Part shown: in pieces, positions 1-6,993 of the stretch
How positions within the stretch are numbered: position 1 is the first letter of the stretch
Layout of the letters: each line of letters starts with the position of its first letter
Origin: Clostridiaceae bacterium
GTDB lineage: Bacteria > Bacillota_A > Clostridia > Acetivibrionales > Acetivibrionaceae
Direction: 5' to 3'
DNA length: 11,609 bases
NCBI GenBank assembly: GCA_012513545.1
Contig: JAAZCB010000418.1
Location: 1 to 11,609 of the forward strand
Translations under genes and position numbers: made by a program
Notes under the pieces: model-generated
Databases searched by the model: none
Told to the model about the DNA's origin: nothing
The model's input: the letters and a program-made list of their open reading frames with translations, nothing else

Positions 1-3000
1 CCACTACTGTTGCTCCTGCTTCTGATGCATTTACTTTGCCTATCTCTACTTTAATTCCCTTGTCTGAGCCTGATGATGTTGATGGCTTAACTGTAGGCTC
101 TACTGTAGGTTCAACTGTAGGTTCTATTGATGGTGATGCTGCTCCTATTTTAACTTCACCATTTACAAATGATACTTCAAGCTCTTTAAGGTCGAAGTCG
201 GCAAATGCTGCGTCACCAACTTGTTCTATTGCACTACCCTTAGTTACCTTGAAGGTGATGTTTGCAAATACTCCATCACTTGTTATCATTTCTTCGCCCA
301 TACCAGTGTCATCTGAATACATAACTTTTATCTTTCCATCTTTGTTACTGCTTCCGAAGTTAACCGAAGGATTAACTGTTATCGATCCTGCTTCTACTTT
401 TACAAGTTCAAGTGCACTTGTATCATAGCTTAATGAGAAGTCACAGTTGTTTATTCCTGCTGCAGGTACATTCTTGAAGGTAACTGGTACCACTACTGTT
501 GCTCCTGCTTCTGATGCATTTACTTTGCCTATCTCTACTTTAATTCCATTGCCTGATCCTGATGATGTTGATGGTTCTATTGTTGGTGATGATGTTCCTA
601 TTTTAACTTCACCATTTACTAATTTTACTGCTATTTCTTTTAAGTCATAATCAGCTACTGCTTCGCTTCCTATTTTGATTTCGCCTGCTTTATTAACCTT
701 GAATGTTATATTCGCAAACACTCCACTCTGGGTTATCATTTCTGTACCTTCACCAGTGTCATCCGAATACATCATTATTATTTTTCCTGAGCTCGCATTG
801 CTTCCGAAGTTTACTGAAGGATTGACTGTTATTGGTCCAGCTTCTACTTTTACAACTTCAAGTGCAGTTGAATCATAATTCAGTACAAAGTCACAGTTGT
901 TTATTCCGCTTGCTGGTACATTCTTAAATGTTACAGGAACAACTACTGTTGAGTTTGCTGCTGCAGTTACTGAAGCTACTTCAAAAGTCAAGTCAGAATC
1001 ATTTCCTGAAGATGTTGAAGTATTAGTGCCTAAAGTAACCCCACCATTTACGAATGATACCGATATACCTTTCAAGTCGTAGTCTGCAAATGCAGCATCT
1101 CCAACTTGTTCTAAATCTCCGGCTTTTGTTACCTTGAATGTAATATTTGCAAATACTCCACTACTTGTTATCAATTCTTCGCCTAAACCAGTATCATCTG
1201 AATACATAAGTGTCAATCTGCCATCTTTATAATTACTTCCAAAGTTAACTGAAGGATTTTTAACAATAGCTCCTGCTTCAACTTTTACTACTTCCAATGC
1301 AGATTTATCATAGCTTATTACGAAGTCACAGTTATTAATTCCTGCTGATGGTACTTTATTGAATGTAACAGGTACTACTACAGTTGAGCCTGCTTGTGCA
1401 CTTACCTTACCTATTTCTACTGTTAATCCGTTAGAATTTCCGGATGATTTTGTAGGAGTAGGTGATGTTTTTGTTGTTCCTGTAGGTGAAACGCTTGGGC
1501 TTGGAACAGATCCGCCAGGTTCACTACCAGCTACCAATGAGCCTTTTATGTATGCAGGAACTTTATCTCCGCTTGAAGCTGAGAAGTCATCTGATAAATT
1601 GAAGTTAGTCCAGTCACTCTTAGCAACTCTTCCCTGTACCTCCATAGCACTTCCTGCTGCAAGACTTCCACTGCTGAATGAAATTTCAAGATAGTTGTCT
1701 GCACCTTGTGCTGAAGAATTCATCTTAACGAATTTACCTGAAACACTTGATGTTATGCCTGAATATTGAGGGCTTACAATCGCTGCATGGTCACACCAGA
1801 AACTGAGTGACTTTTCACCATCAATTGTGAAATAGTATCTTAATGTAAAGCTTGAAAGATCTATTGCTGAACTTCCAGTATTTGTAATCTTTAACCTTGT
1901 GTATATTGTATTTCCGCTGCCCTGGTTGTTTGAACCACTAGCAAATTCAACCTTAACATTGCCATTAGCTGGAATGTATTGGGTAGGCGTCGGAATTGGT
2001 TTTGTTGCTGTAGGACTTGTATTTCCTGAGGTAGAAGGTGTTCCTACTGCTCCGTCTACAAAAGTAACATCGATGCTCTTCAAATCATAATCTGCAAATG
2101 CTGCGTCTCCAACCTTGCTTATTGCACTGCTTCCTGTTGATTTGAATGTTATGTATGCAAATACACCACTCTGTTTTATCATTTCTGTGCCTTCACCAGT
2201 GTCGTCTGAGAACAACAGAGTTATTTTTCCATCTTTATTATTGCTTCCAAAGTTAACTGAAGGATTTGTTACTATAGGTCCTGCTTCAACTTTAACTACT
2301 TCCAATGCACTTGAATTGTAACTCAAGCTGAAGTCACAATTGTTTATTCCTGAAGAAGGAACATTTTTAAAGGTAACAGGTACTACTACATTTGAGCCTC
2401 CATCTACCTTGCCAATTTCTACAGTAAGTGCACCATCAGGATCTACACTCGAACTAGCTGAAGGTGAGCCTGCAACGTTTACACTACCACTTGTAATTGT
2501 AGCATCTATACTCTTTAAGTCATAATCTGCAAATGCAATGTCTCCAACCTTACTGATTGTAGCACTTGCTTTTGCCTTGAACGTAATATTTGCAAATACA
2601 CCACTCTGTTTTATCATTTCTGTGCCTTCACCAGTGTCGTCTGAGAACAACAGAGTTATTTTTCCATCTTTATAATTGCTTCCAAAGTTAACTGAAGGAT
2701 TTGTTACTATAGAACCTGCTTCAACTTTCACTACTTCCAATGCACTTGTATTGTAACTCAAGCTGAAGTCACAATTGTTTATTCCTGAGGAAGGAACATT
2801 TTTAAAGGTAATAGGTACTACTACATTTGAACCTGCATCTGCATTTACTGTCCCAATTTCTACTGTAAGTGCGCCACCAGGATCTACACTCGAACTTGCT
2901 GAAGGTGAGCCTGAAACGTTTACACTTCCGCTTGAAATTGTAGCATTGATACCCTTTAAGTCATAATCTGCAAATGCAACGTCTCCAACCTTGCTGATTG

Positions 3001-3880
3001 TAGCACTTGCTTTTGCCCTAAACGTAATATTTGCAAATACACCACTCTCTTTTATCATTTCTTTGCCTTCACCAGTGTCATCTGAAAACAACAGAGTTAT
3101 TTTTCCATCTTTACTATTGCTTCCAAAGTTAACTGAAGGATTTGTTACTATAGAACCTGCTTCAACTTTCACTACTTCTAATGCACTTGAATCGTAACTC
3201 AAGCTGAAGTCACAATTGTTTATTCCTGAAGAAGGAACATTTTTAAAGGTAACAGGTACTACTACATTTGAGCCTGCATCTGCACTAACTGTCCCAACTT
3301 CTACTGATAATGAGCCACCAGGTACTACTACACTTGTTGGCTGTGGTGAACTTGAACCACCAAGATTTACTCCACCTGCTACAATTGTTGTAGCAATAGA
3401 CGAAAGATCAAAGTCCGCAAACGAACTTGAATCTGAAGCTATACTAACAGCAGTAGCTGATTGAGAAACAACTTTGAATGTAATATTTGCAAATACTCCA
3501 CTCTCAGTTATCAATTCATCGCCTATTCCTGTTCCATCAGAAAACAGGAACACAATTTTTCCTGATGTTGCATTGCTTCCAAAATTCACTGAAGGATTTT
3601 TTACTATAGACCCTGCTTCAACTTTCACTACTTCCAAATTGCTAGCGTTGTAGTTTAATATGAAATCACAGTTGTTAATACCTGCTGATGGAACATTAGA
3701 AAATTTAATCGGCACAACAACATTGCTTCCAACACTGCCTGTCACTGAGCCAACTTCTATTGTCACCCCACCCGCATAAGCAAGTGCCTCGTTGTAGTCA
3801 TTTCCTGCTGCACCAACCATTGTGGTAAAAATCGACATCAGCATGACGATGACTACTAACATACTAATAACCTTTCTCAT
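1..3880 (-). CDS. Primary cellulosomal scaffoldin (CipA/ScaA-like), 3' end beyond the window
   Basis: Secreted, non-catalytic backbone of the cellulosome: type I cohesins bind dockerins of cellulases and the CBM3 attaches the complex to crystalline cellulose. ATG at 3880 follows GGGAGG (3888-3893) with 8-nt spacing. The frame is open for 1293 codons to base 2 and continues off the window. Residues 1-25 are a signal peptide (MRKVISMLVV start like CipA, likely VGA/AG cleavage). Modules: Coh1 about 39-174, Coh2 191-323, Coh3 338-471, Coh4 485-613, CBM3 637-790, Coh5 819-951, Coh6 964-1095, Coh7 1113-1246, Coh8 from 1276 (cut). Every complete cohesin has GINNCDF, whose N-C-D matches the type I dockerin-contact residues, and ESGVFANITF-like strands. 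Linkers are Ser/Thr/Pro/Gly-rich. The C terminus, expected to hold more cohesins and perhaps an X-dockerin II, is not visible. Family call is secure; the exact orthologue is not. Confidence 0.96.
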   Translation of the reverse strand, partial: MRKVISMLVVIVMLMSIFTTMVGAAGNDYNEALAYAGGVTIEVGSVTGSVGSNVVVPIKFSNVPSAGINNCDFILNYNASNLEVVKVEAGSIVKNPSVNFGSNATSGKIVFLFSDGTGIGDELITESGVFANITFKVVSQSATAVSIASDSSSFADFDLSSIATTIVAGGVNLGGSSSPQPTSVVVPGGSLSVEVGTVSADAGSNVVVPVTFKNVPSSGINNCDFSLSYDSSALEVVKVEAGSIVTNPSVNFGSNSKDGKITLLFSDDTGEGKEMIKESGVFANITFRAKASATISKVGDVAFADYDLKGINATISSGSVNVSGSPSASSSVDPGGALTVEIGTVNADAGSNVVVPITFKNVPSSGINNCDFSLSYNTSALEVVKVEAGSIVTNPSVNFGSNYKDGKITLLFSDDTGEGTEMIKQSGVFANITFKAKASATISKVGDIAFADYDLKSIDATITSGSVNVAGSPSASSSVDPDGALTVEIGKVDGGSNVVVPVTFKNVPSSGINNCDFSLSYNSSALEVVKVEAGPIVTNPSVNFGSNNKDGKITLLFSDDTGEGTEMIKQSGVFAYITFKSTGSSAISKVGDAAFADYDLKSIDVTFVDGAVGTPSTSGNTSPTATKPIPTPTQYIPANGNVKVEFASGSNNQGSGNTIYTRLKITNTGSSAIDLSSFTLRYYFTIDGEKSLSFWCDHAAIVSPQYSGITSSVSGKFVKMNSSAQGADNYLEISFSSGSLAAGSAMEVQGRVAKSDWTNFNLSDDFSASSGDKVPAYIKGSLVAGSEPGGSVPSPSVSPTGTTKTSPTPTKSSGNSNGLTVEIGKVSAQAGSTVVVPVTFNKVPSAGINNCDFVISYDKSALEVVKVEAGAIVKNPSVNFGSNYKDGRLTLMYSDDTGLGEELITSSGVFANITFKVTKAGDLEQVGDAAFADYDLKGISVSFVNGGVTLGTNTSTSSGNDSDLTFEVASVTAAANSTVVVPVTFKNVPASGINNCDFVLNYDSTALEVVKVEAGPITVNPSVNFGSNASSGKIIMMYSDDTGEGTEMITQSGVFANITFKVNKAGEIKIGSEAVADYDLKEIAVKLVNGEVKIGTSSPTIEPSTSSGSGNGIKVEIGKVNASEAGATVVVPVTFKNVPAAGINNCDFSLSYDTSALELVKVEAGSITVNPSVNFGSSNKDGKIKVMYSDDTGMGEEMITSDGVFANITFKVTKGSAIEQVGDAAFADFDLKELEVSFVNGEVKIGAASPSIEPTVEPTVEPTVKPSTSSGSDKGIKVEIGKVNASEAGATVV
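90..125 (-). repeat. Three 12-bp tandem repeats encoding a VEPT linker
   Basis: On the plus strand three 12-mers follow each other (ACTGTAGGCTCT, ACTGTAGGTTCA, ACTGTAGGTTCT). On the coding strand they give EPTVEPTVEPTV between Coh7 and Coh8. The preceding Coh6-Coh7 linker has a single IEPS in the same context, so this linker appears to have expanded by whole 12-bp units that keep the frame. Confidence 0.85.
1511..1972 (-). other. CBM3 cellulose-binding module inside the scaffoldin
   Basis: Residues about 637-790 of the scaffoldin form a family 3 carbohydrate-binding module between Coh4 and Coh5. It opens with GNVKVEF, then TNTGSSAIDLSSFTLRYYF, FWCDHAA and GRVAKSDW. The residues equivalent to the CipA CBM3a cellulose-facing strip are present: D697, H698, a Tyr at 706, the Arg of GRVAK and the following Trp. 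The segment before the final strand (SASSGDKVPAYIKGSLVAG) is about six residues shorter than in CipA and lacks its EWD and VWG tryptophans. Pro/Thr-rich linkers flank it on both sides. Confidence 0.93.
2042..3310 (-). repeat. Tandem cohesin units Coh2, Coh3 and Coh4 (147-codon period)
   Basis: Coh2 and Coh3 begin exactly 147 codons (441 nt) apart, as do Coh3 and Coh4, and the SPSASSSVDP linker is carried in the repeat unit. By eye Coh2 and Coh3 differ at about 15 of 133 residues. Coh4 is close to both but has lost three residues near its start (KVDGGSN instead of TVNADAGSN). This fits tandem duplication or gene conversion. Coh5-7 form a second, less uniform group with EQVGDAAFADYDLK-type endings, and Coh1 is the outlier. 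Confidence 0.85.
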
Positions 3881-3935
3881 TTACCATTCCTCCCATAGAA
3901 TTAATAATTATATAATTGTATGATCTTATAAAAAG

Positions 3936-3964
3936 ACCTTTAAAGGTATTTGTTTCCAAATACC
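3936..3964 (-). promoter_or_regulatory. GNRA hairpin overlapping a 12-bp palindrome in the scaffoldin leader
   Basis: On the minus strand GGTATTTG and CAAATACC (3964-3945) pair perfectly around a GAAA loop, a GNRA-type tetraloop. The last three bases of the hairpin also start the palindrome ACCTTTAAAGGT (3936-3947). The two structures share bases, so only one can form fully at a time. It lies 56-84 nt before the start codon and inside the leader if transcription starts at the sigma-I-like site. It could instead be an operator. Confidence 0.5.
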
Positions 3965-3965
3965 A

Positions 3966-3996
3966 ATTATACGTAAACCAGCAAAACCGCCAGCAA
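3966..3996 (-). promoter_or_regulatory. Possible sigma-A promoter of the scaffoldin gene
   Basis: A perfect TATAAT (minus strand, 3971-3966) is preceded by TTGCTG (3996-3991), but the 19-nt spacing is longer than the ideal 17. Transcription would start near 3959, giving a leader of about 80 nt and starting inside the GNRA hairpin. The -10 match is strong and the -35 match weak. Confidence 0.35.
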
Positions 3997-4058
3997 CATT
4001 CTTTCTTTGATAAGAATGCAGCTTATTTTAAAGAACATATTTTACGTTCATATATATA

Positions 4059-4087
4059 TTCGCAATTATTCATATTTTTTAGGGGGT
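4059..4087 (-). promoter_or_regulatory. Candidate sigma-I promoter of the scaffoldin gene
   Basis: Minus strand: ACCCCC (4087-4082) followed by an A-tract, then CGAA (4062-4059) after 19 nt. ACCCCC and CGAA are the reported -35 and -10 elements of Bacillus subtilis SigI. C. thermocellum SigI factors, controlled by carbohydrate-sensing RsgI anti-sigma proteins, drive cellulosome genes from similar sites. The inferred start is near 4052, giving a leader of about 170 nt. I am not certain that 19 nt is the optimal spacing for this family. Confidence 0.55.
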
Positions 4088-4194
4088 CTGTAGTTAACCA
4101 CGTCATTTAATATTAATACCAGAGAACTTAGCAGATTTGAAACAAATATGGCTGTTATACGGATGTTAGTGTGAACAATTCTAATAAATTTCGA

Positions 4195-4215
4195 AACACT
4201 TAAATTATAAGTGTT
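4195..4215. repeat. 8+5+8 inverted repeat containing a TATAAT on the minus strand
   Basis: AACACTTA (4195-4202) and TAAGTGTT (4208-4215) are perfect inverted arms around a 5-nt centre. The minus-strand reading contains TATAAT, so the repeat could be an operator over a distal scaffoldin promoter about 320 nt before the start codon. No good -35 is seen at the right distance. Confidence 0.4.
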
Positions 4216-4526
4216 ATTAAGATTTTTGCAGTAATAAAAAATAAATTTATTAATACTTCTCCAGTAAGCCCATATATTTATTATCGGTTAGTATTTAAAT
4301 TGCTTTGATACACCCTCCCCAAAACAGTTACTGTAAAGCATAAATTTCATTAGCATTATGATCATCCGAGGTCTCCAACAGGATTAAATCTTAGATATGG
4401 AATTAAATAAAATAAAATTTAATTAACTTGACTCACAAAGCATGAAAATCCTCTCGACTCCCAATATACTAACTAATATTTTATATAAATATATGCTTAA
4501 CTTCATTATATATTAATTTTATATTT

Positions 4527-4558
4527 GTTTCAACAATTTTATTAATTATTGTTGAGAC
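4527..4558 (-). terminator. Hairpin after the Cof-type phosphatase gene, weak terminator candidate
   Basis: An 11-bp stem with one wobble pair (plus strand GTTTCAACAAT and ATTGTTGAGAC, 10-nt loop) lies about 65 nt past the phosphatase stop codon. On the minus strand it is not followed by a T-run, so it is a poor intrinsic terminator; it may be an mRNA 3'-end stabiliser or an unrelated inverted repeat. Confidence 0.3.
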
Positions 4559-4621
4559 CTTTACTCCAAGTACATTAACTATATGGTTTAAGAATTAATT
4601 TGGTAGTTAACCGCAGCAATC

Positions 4622-5437
4622 TTACTTCAAAGCACTTTCCAGCCAAGCAACAACATATTTTGCTGCATGCTCATCATGATGACAACAGCTGTAGCGCGCA
4701 ATTTTCTTAAGTCTTGTATTGGCATTTTCCACTGCAAACCCCATACCGCTTAACTCCACCATTTCTATATCGTTACAATTATCACCAATTGACAATATAT
4801 TACACAAGGATACACCGGTTATAGCTGCAAGTTCTTCTAATGCAGTTCCTTTTGATGCATCTCTGTGAAGTAATTCCAAAAACTGTGGTTCAGAATAAAC
4901 CATTCTGAATGTCCTGTCCCTTCCTTCAAGATATTTTTCAACCTTGGGCAATTCATCGGGCCTGGTAGTCAGTATTACCTTATACCAGGGTTCAGGTACC
5001 TTATCGATAGATACAATTTCAGGTATAAAGCCTTCTTTCTTATAGTGCTTATCTGTTTCTTCATTTTCACGAAGATAGTATACATTTCCACCTTGGAAAA
5101 CCTCTATCCCAAGCGTTGGAAATTCTTCCAGCAATTCTTTCAACACTATTCCCACATCACCTTCAAGGCATTTACTCCATAAAGTACTTTTATTGTAAAA
5201 ATCACAAATAAGTGCGCCATTGTACAGGATCACAGGAGCATTTACAGGAAGGTTTCTAACGTATCTTTCCACTCCGACCTCCATCCTTCCTGTAGCTATA
5301 GTAAACAATCCTCCTCCTTCCACAAAATACTCTAATGCCTTCCTATTCTCCTCGCTCACTTCAAACTTACTGTTAAGTAACGTCCCATCCATGTCGCTAA
5401 CTATCATAAAACCTTCAAACAACCTGCTGTTTGCCAT
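4622..5437 (-). CDS. Cof-type HAD-IIB family phosphatase
   Basis: A 271-residue cytoplasmic Mg2+-dependent phosphatase of the haloacid dehalogenase superfamily, Cof subfamily, which usually acts on sugar phosphates or small phosphorylated metabolites. Motif I is DMDGT at 15-19 (nucleophile D15, acid/base D17); motif II is the ATGR stretch around T49; the family-typical YNGA is at 72-75 before the C2B cap; motif III is K196 (ASKGTAL); motif IV is GDNCND at 218-223 with D219 and D223. All catalytic residues are present and the length is normal. ATG at 5437 has AGGAG (5447-5451) 9 nt upstream. It has its own promoter (5523-5551) behind the terminator of the preceding gene, so it is probably monocistronic. 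The substrate cannot be deduced. The next gene downstream is the scaffoldin, with no evidence of co-transcription. Confidence 0.92.
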   Translation of the reverse strand: MANSRLFEGFMIVSDMDGTLLNSKFEVSEENRKALEYFVEGGGLFTIATGRMEVGVERYVRNLPVNAPVILYNGALICDFYNKSTLWSKCLEGDVGIVLKELLEEFPTLGIEVFQGGNVYYLRENEETDKHYKKEGFIPEIVSIDKVPEPWYKVILTTRPDELPKVEKYLEGRDRTFRMVYSEPQFLELLHRDASKGTALEELAAITGVSLCNILSIGDNCNDIEMVELSGMGFAVENANTRLKKIARYSCCHHDEHAAKYVVAWLESALK

Positions 5438-5522
5438 AAATTCCTACTCCTAATCAGTCTATTCTTTAATAAGAAAGGGATTTTTGTCCTATTTCCCCAT
5501 CTTCTTTATCTGCTAACTCTTC

Positions 5523-5551
5523 ATTTAATATATTGATTACTTAAAAGTCAA
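5523..5551 (-). promoter_or_regulatory. Sigma-A promoter of the Cof-type phosphatase gene
   Basis: TTGACT (5551-5546) and TTAAAT (5528-5523) on the minus strand are separated by exactly 17 nt. Transcription would start near 5516, about 80 nt before the ATG. It sits just past the preceding gene's terminator, which supports an independent transcription unit. Confidence 0.55.
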
Positions 5552-5575
5552 AATCCTTTGCTCTTATGCAACCCT

Positions 5576-5603
5576 AAAAAAAAACCGTGTTTAATTCACG
5601 GCT
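5576..5603 (-). terminator. Intrinsic terminator of the LURP/HAD-IA operon
   Basis: On the minus strand AGCCGTG (5603-5597) pairs with CACGGTT (one G-T wobble) around a 7-nt AATTAAA loop, followed by nine T residues (5584-5576). It lies about 45 nt after the stop of the HAD-IA gene. This is a classic Rho-independent terminator. Confidence 0.88.
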
Positions 5604-5645
5604 GAAATTATTCCTATTCATATCATACCAATTTAAACCTATATA

Positions 5646-6290
5646 TCACAAAAGTTCAGTTCTTATATAATACTCGGCCTCCTTCAAGTCCTTAGCTATG
5701 TAATCCACAAAACTGAAGTCCTGAGTATTTGTGTATTCAGTTGGAATTGCAATAGTATGGCACCCTGCTCTTTTTCCTGCCAAAGCTCCATTACTGGAGT
5801 CTTCAAGAACTATGCACTCCTGGGGTATAACACCCATTCTTTCAATGGTTCTTAAGTATATTTCCGGCTCAGGCTTACCTTTAGTAATATTATCGGAAGT
5901 CTGCATCACATCGAAATAGCATTGCAGCTTCAAATTATCCATTACTATTTTCAGGAACTTTTCGGGTGAGCCTGTTGCAATAGCCATTTTCAACTTCCCT
6001 CTAAAACTTTTCAGTATTTCATAGAGTCCTGGCATTGGAATTACTTCCCTTTTAAGCTTTTCCTGAAAAATGTCATCTCTGATTTTTAGTATCTCTTGAG
6101 GATTTATACCAAGCTGCAGATCTTCGACATAAATCGATATTGCTTCGATTGGCTTTCTTCCCATCATCTTCCACAATGTTTCATCTTTTAATTCTTTTCC
6201 AAAGCTCTTTGCAATCTCTCTTTCGGTATCAAAGTACAGCCCTTCCGTATCAATCATCAAGCCATCCATGTCAAATATTATTGCCTTCAT
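5646..6290 (-). CDS. HAD-IA family phosphatase / beta-phosphoglucomutase-like hydrolase
   Basis: A 214-residue HAD hydrolase of the beta-phosphoglucomutase-like (subfamily IA, variant 3) group. Motif I is FDMDGLMIDTE with D7 and D9; a helical cap follows (about 16-80); motif II is AIATGSP with T106; motif III is KGKPEPE with K139; motif IV is LEDSSNG with E163 and D164. The usual substrates are hexose phosphates or similar small phosphate esters; phosphatase versus mutase cannot be decided here. I chose the ATG at 6290: the only longer start is a TTG at 6347 directly after the previous stop, adding 19 residues unlike the family, while the ATG has GGATGG close upstream and puts the motif at the N terminus as usual. 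It follows the LURP-like gene by 57 nt and ends before the terminator at 5576-5603. Confidence 0.92.
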   Translation of the reverse strand: MKAIIFDMDGLMIDTEGLYFDTEREIAKSFGKELKDETLWKMMGRKPIEAISIYVEDLQLGINPQEILKIRDDIFQEKLKREVIPMPGLYEILKSFRGKLKMAIATGSPEKFLKIVMDNLKLQCYFDVMQTSDNITKGKPEPEIYLRTIERMGVIPQECIVLEDSSNGALAGKRAGCHTIAIPTEYTNTQDFSFVDYIAKDLKEAEYYIRTELL

Positions 6291-6347
6291 TTTTCCATCC
6301 TGTAAATTAAATATTGTTAACCTTAACTTGCAAACAAATAGAACCAA

Positions 6348-6926
6348 TTAGCTCTGTCTTCCTTCTATTGCACACAAGAGCAACGCAGCAGCAATTCCAA
6401 CCCTTTTATCAAATTCTTTATCCCTATCTGGCGTAAAATCCACAGTTACTTTCATAACAAAAGGGTTCATATTTTGGCTGAAGGTGCATACATCCTTTCC
6501 ATTAACACGGCAGTCGTACTTCTGAGGTATAAGGTTAAAAATAAACCGCCTAACCATGGCAAGAACAGCGTTGTCTTCAGAGATAATTCCTATTTCGTTC
6601 TCGTGCTCATCTATAACAATCCATTCATCCTTCAGTATTGACTTCAAGCCCTTCCTTTTTAAAGCTCCAACTCTCTCGTTGGTCTTAGAATCAAATATAT
6701 CATAAGTGGCTGAAAAGTCTATAACATTGCGGGCTTTGATTACAATGAGTTCCTCTGCCATATCCTCTCCACTAAATAGCCTTATATCTTCCTTTAGTTT
6801 GAATGCCTTCATGCTTGCAAAAAGGACTACATTTCCATCCGGATCATAGATGTGAAAAGCTCCTCCAAACAGCTTTAATACTTTTCTACGAACCGTGTAA
6901 CTATCGTGGATATACCTGTTATCCAT
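6348..6926 (-). CDS. LURP-one-related (YxjI-like, tubby-C-terminal fold) family protein
   Basis: 192 residues resembling the LURP-one-related / YxjI family, which shares the tubby/scramblase beta-barrel fold; the bacterial members have no settled function. Visible are the early KLFGGAFHIYDPDGNVVLF strand pair, a run of alternating beta strands (FKLKEDIRLF, ATYDIFD, EWIVIDEHENEIGII) and a hydrophobic C-terminal helix (RVGIAAALLLCAIEG), which in this fold normally fills the barrel rather than spanning a membrane. There is no signal peptide. ATG at 6926 has GGAGG (6938-6934) 7 nt upstream. Its stop is 57 nt from the HAD-IA start, so the two are probably co-transcribed from the promoter at 6956-6984. 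Family assignment is by pattern recognition and the function is unknown. Confidence 0.75.
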   Translation of the reverse strand: MDNRYIHDSYTVRRKVLKLFGGAFHIYDPDGNVVLFASMKAFKLKEDIRLFSGEDMAEELIVIKARNVIDFSATYDIFDSKTNERVGALKRKGLKSILKDEWIVIDEHENEIGIISEDNAVLAMVRRFIFNLIPQKYDCRVNGKDVCTFSQNMNPFVMKVTVDFTPDRDKEFDKRVGIAAALLLCAIEGRQS

Positions 6927-6955
6927 ATTTTTACCTCCAAGTCATAAATTATTAT

Positions 6956-6984
6956 TTTATACTAAATTAAAGGCGCTTTGTAAT
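6956..6984 (-). promoter_or_regulatory. Sigma-A promoter of the LURP-like/HAD-IA operon
   Basis: ATTACA (6984-6979) and TATAAA (6961-6956) on the minus strand with a 17-nt spacer. Transcription would start near 6950 and the leader would be about 25 nt, just before the GGAGG. The site begins only about 10 nt beyond the stop of the MFS gene. Confidence 0.5.
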
Positions 6985-6993
6985 CCGCTTTTA

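Larger units (their letters stand above)
3881..4621. other. 741-bp AT-rich spacer upstream of the scaffoldin
   Basis: No credible gene is seen. The only plus-strand open frame (about 3916-4110) lacks a ribosome binding site and family resemblance. The space holds the sigma-I-like and sigma-A-like promoters, the leader hairpin, an inverted repeat at 4195-4215 and a hairpin just after the upstream phosphatase gene. The remainder (about 4216-4526) is AT-rich with no structure I can name. Long leader regions are usual for scaffoldin genes with several promoters. Confidence 0.6.

Noticed and set aside
36..3464. Series of plus-strand open frames of 61-130 codons, many starting MFIP or MLI.
   Set aside because: They are antisense shadows of the repeated cohesin coding sequence; they recur with the cohesin period and lack ribosome binding sites.
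3916..4110. Plus-strand 64-codon frame in the scaffoldin upstream region.
   Set aside because: No ribosome binding site, no family resemblance, and it overlaps the promoter and hairpin elements of the scaffoldin.
4090..4611. GTAGTTAACC occurring near 4090 and near 4602.
   Set aside because: A 10-bp coincidence in AT-rich DNA with no mobile element between the copies; not supported as attachment or target-site duplication.
6291..6347. N-terminal extension of the HAD-IA gene from a TTG at 6347.
   Set aside because: It abuts the previous stop codon, adds residues unlike the family, and the ATG at 6290 has a better ribosome binding site.
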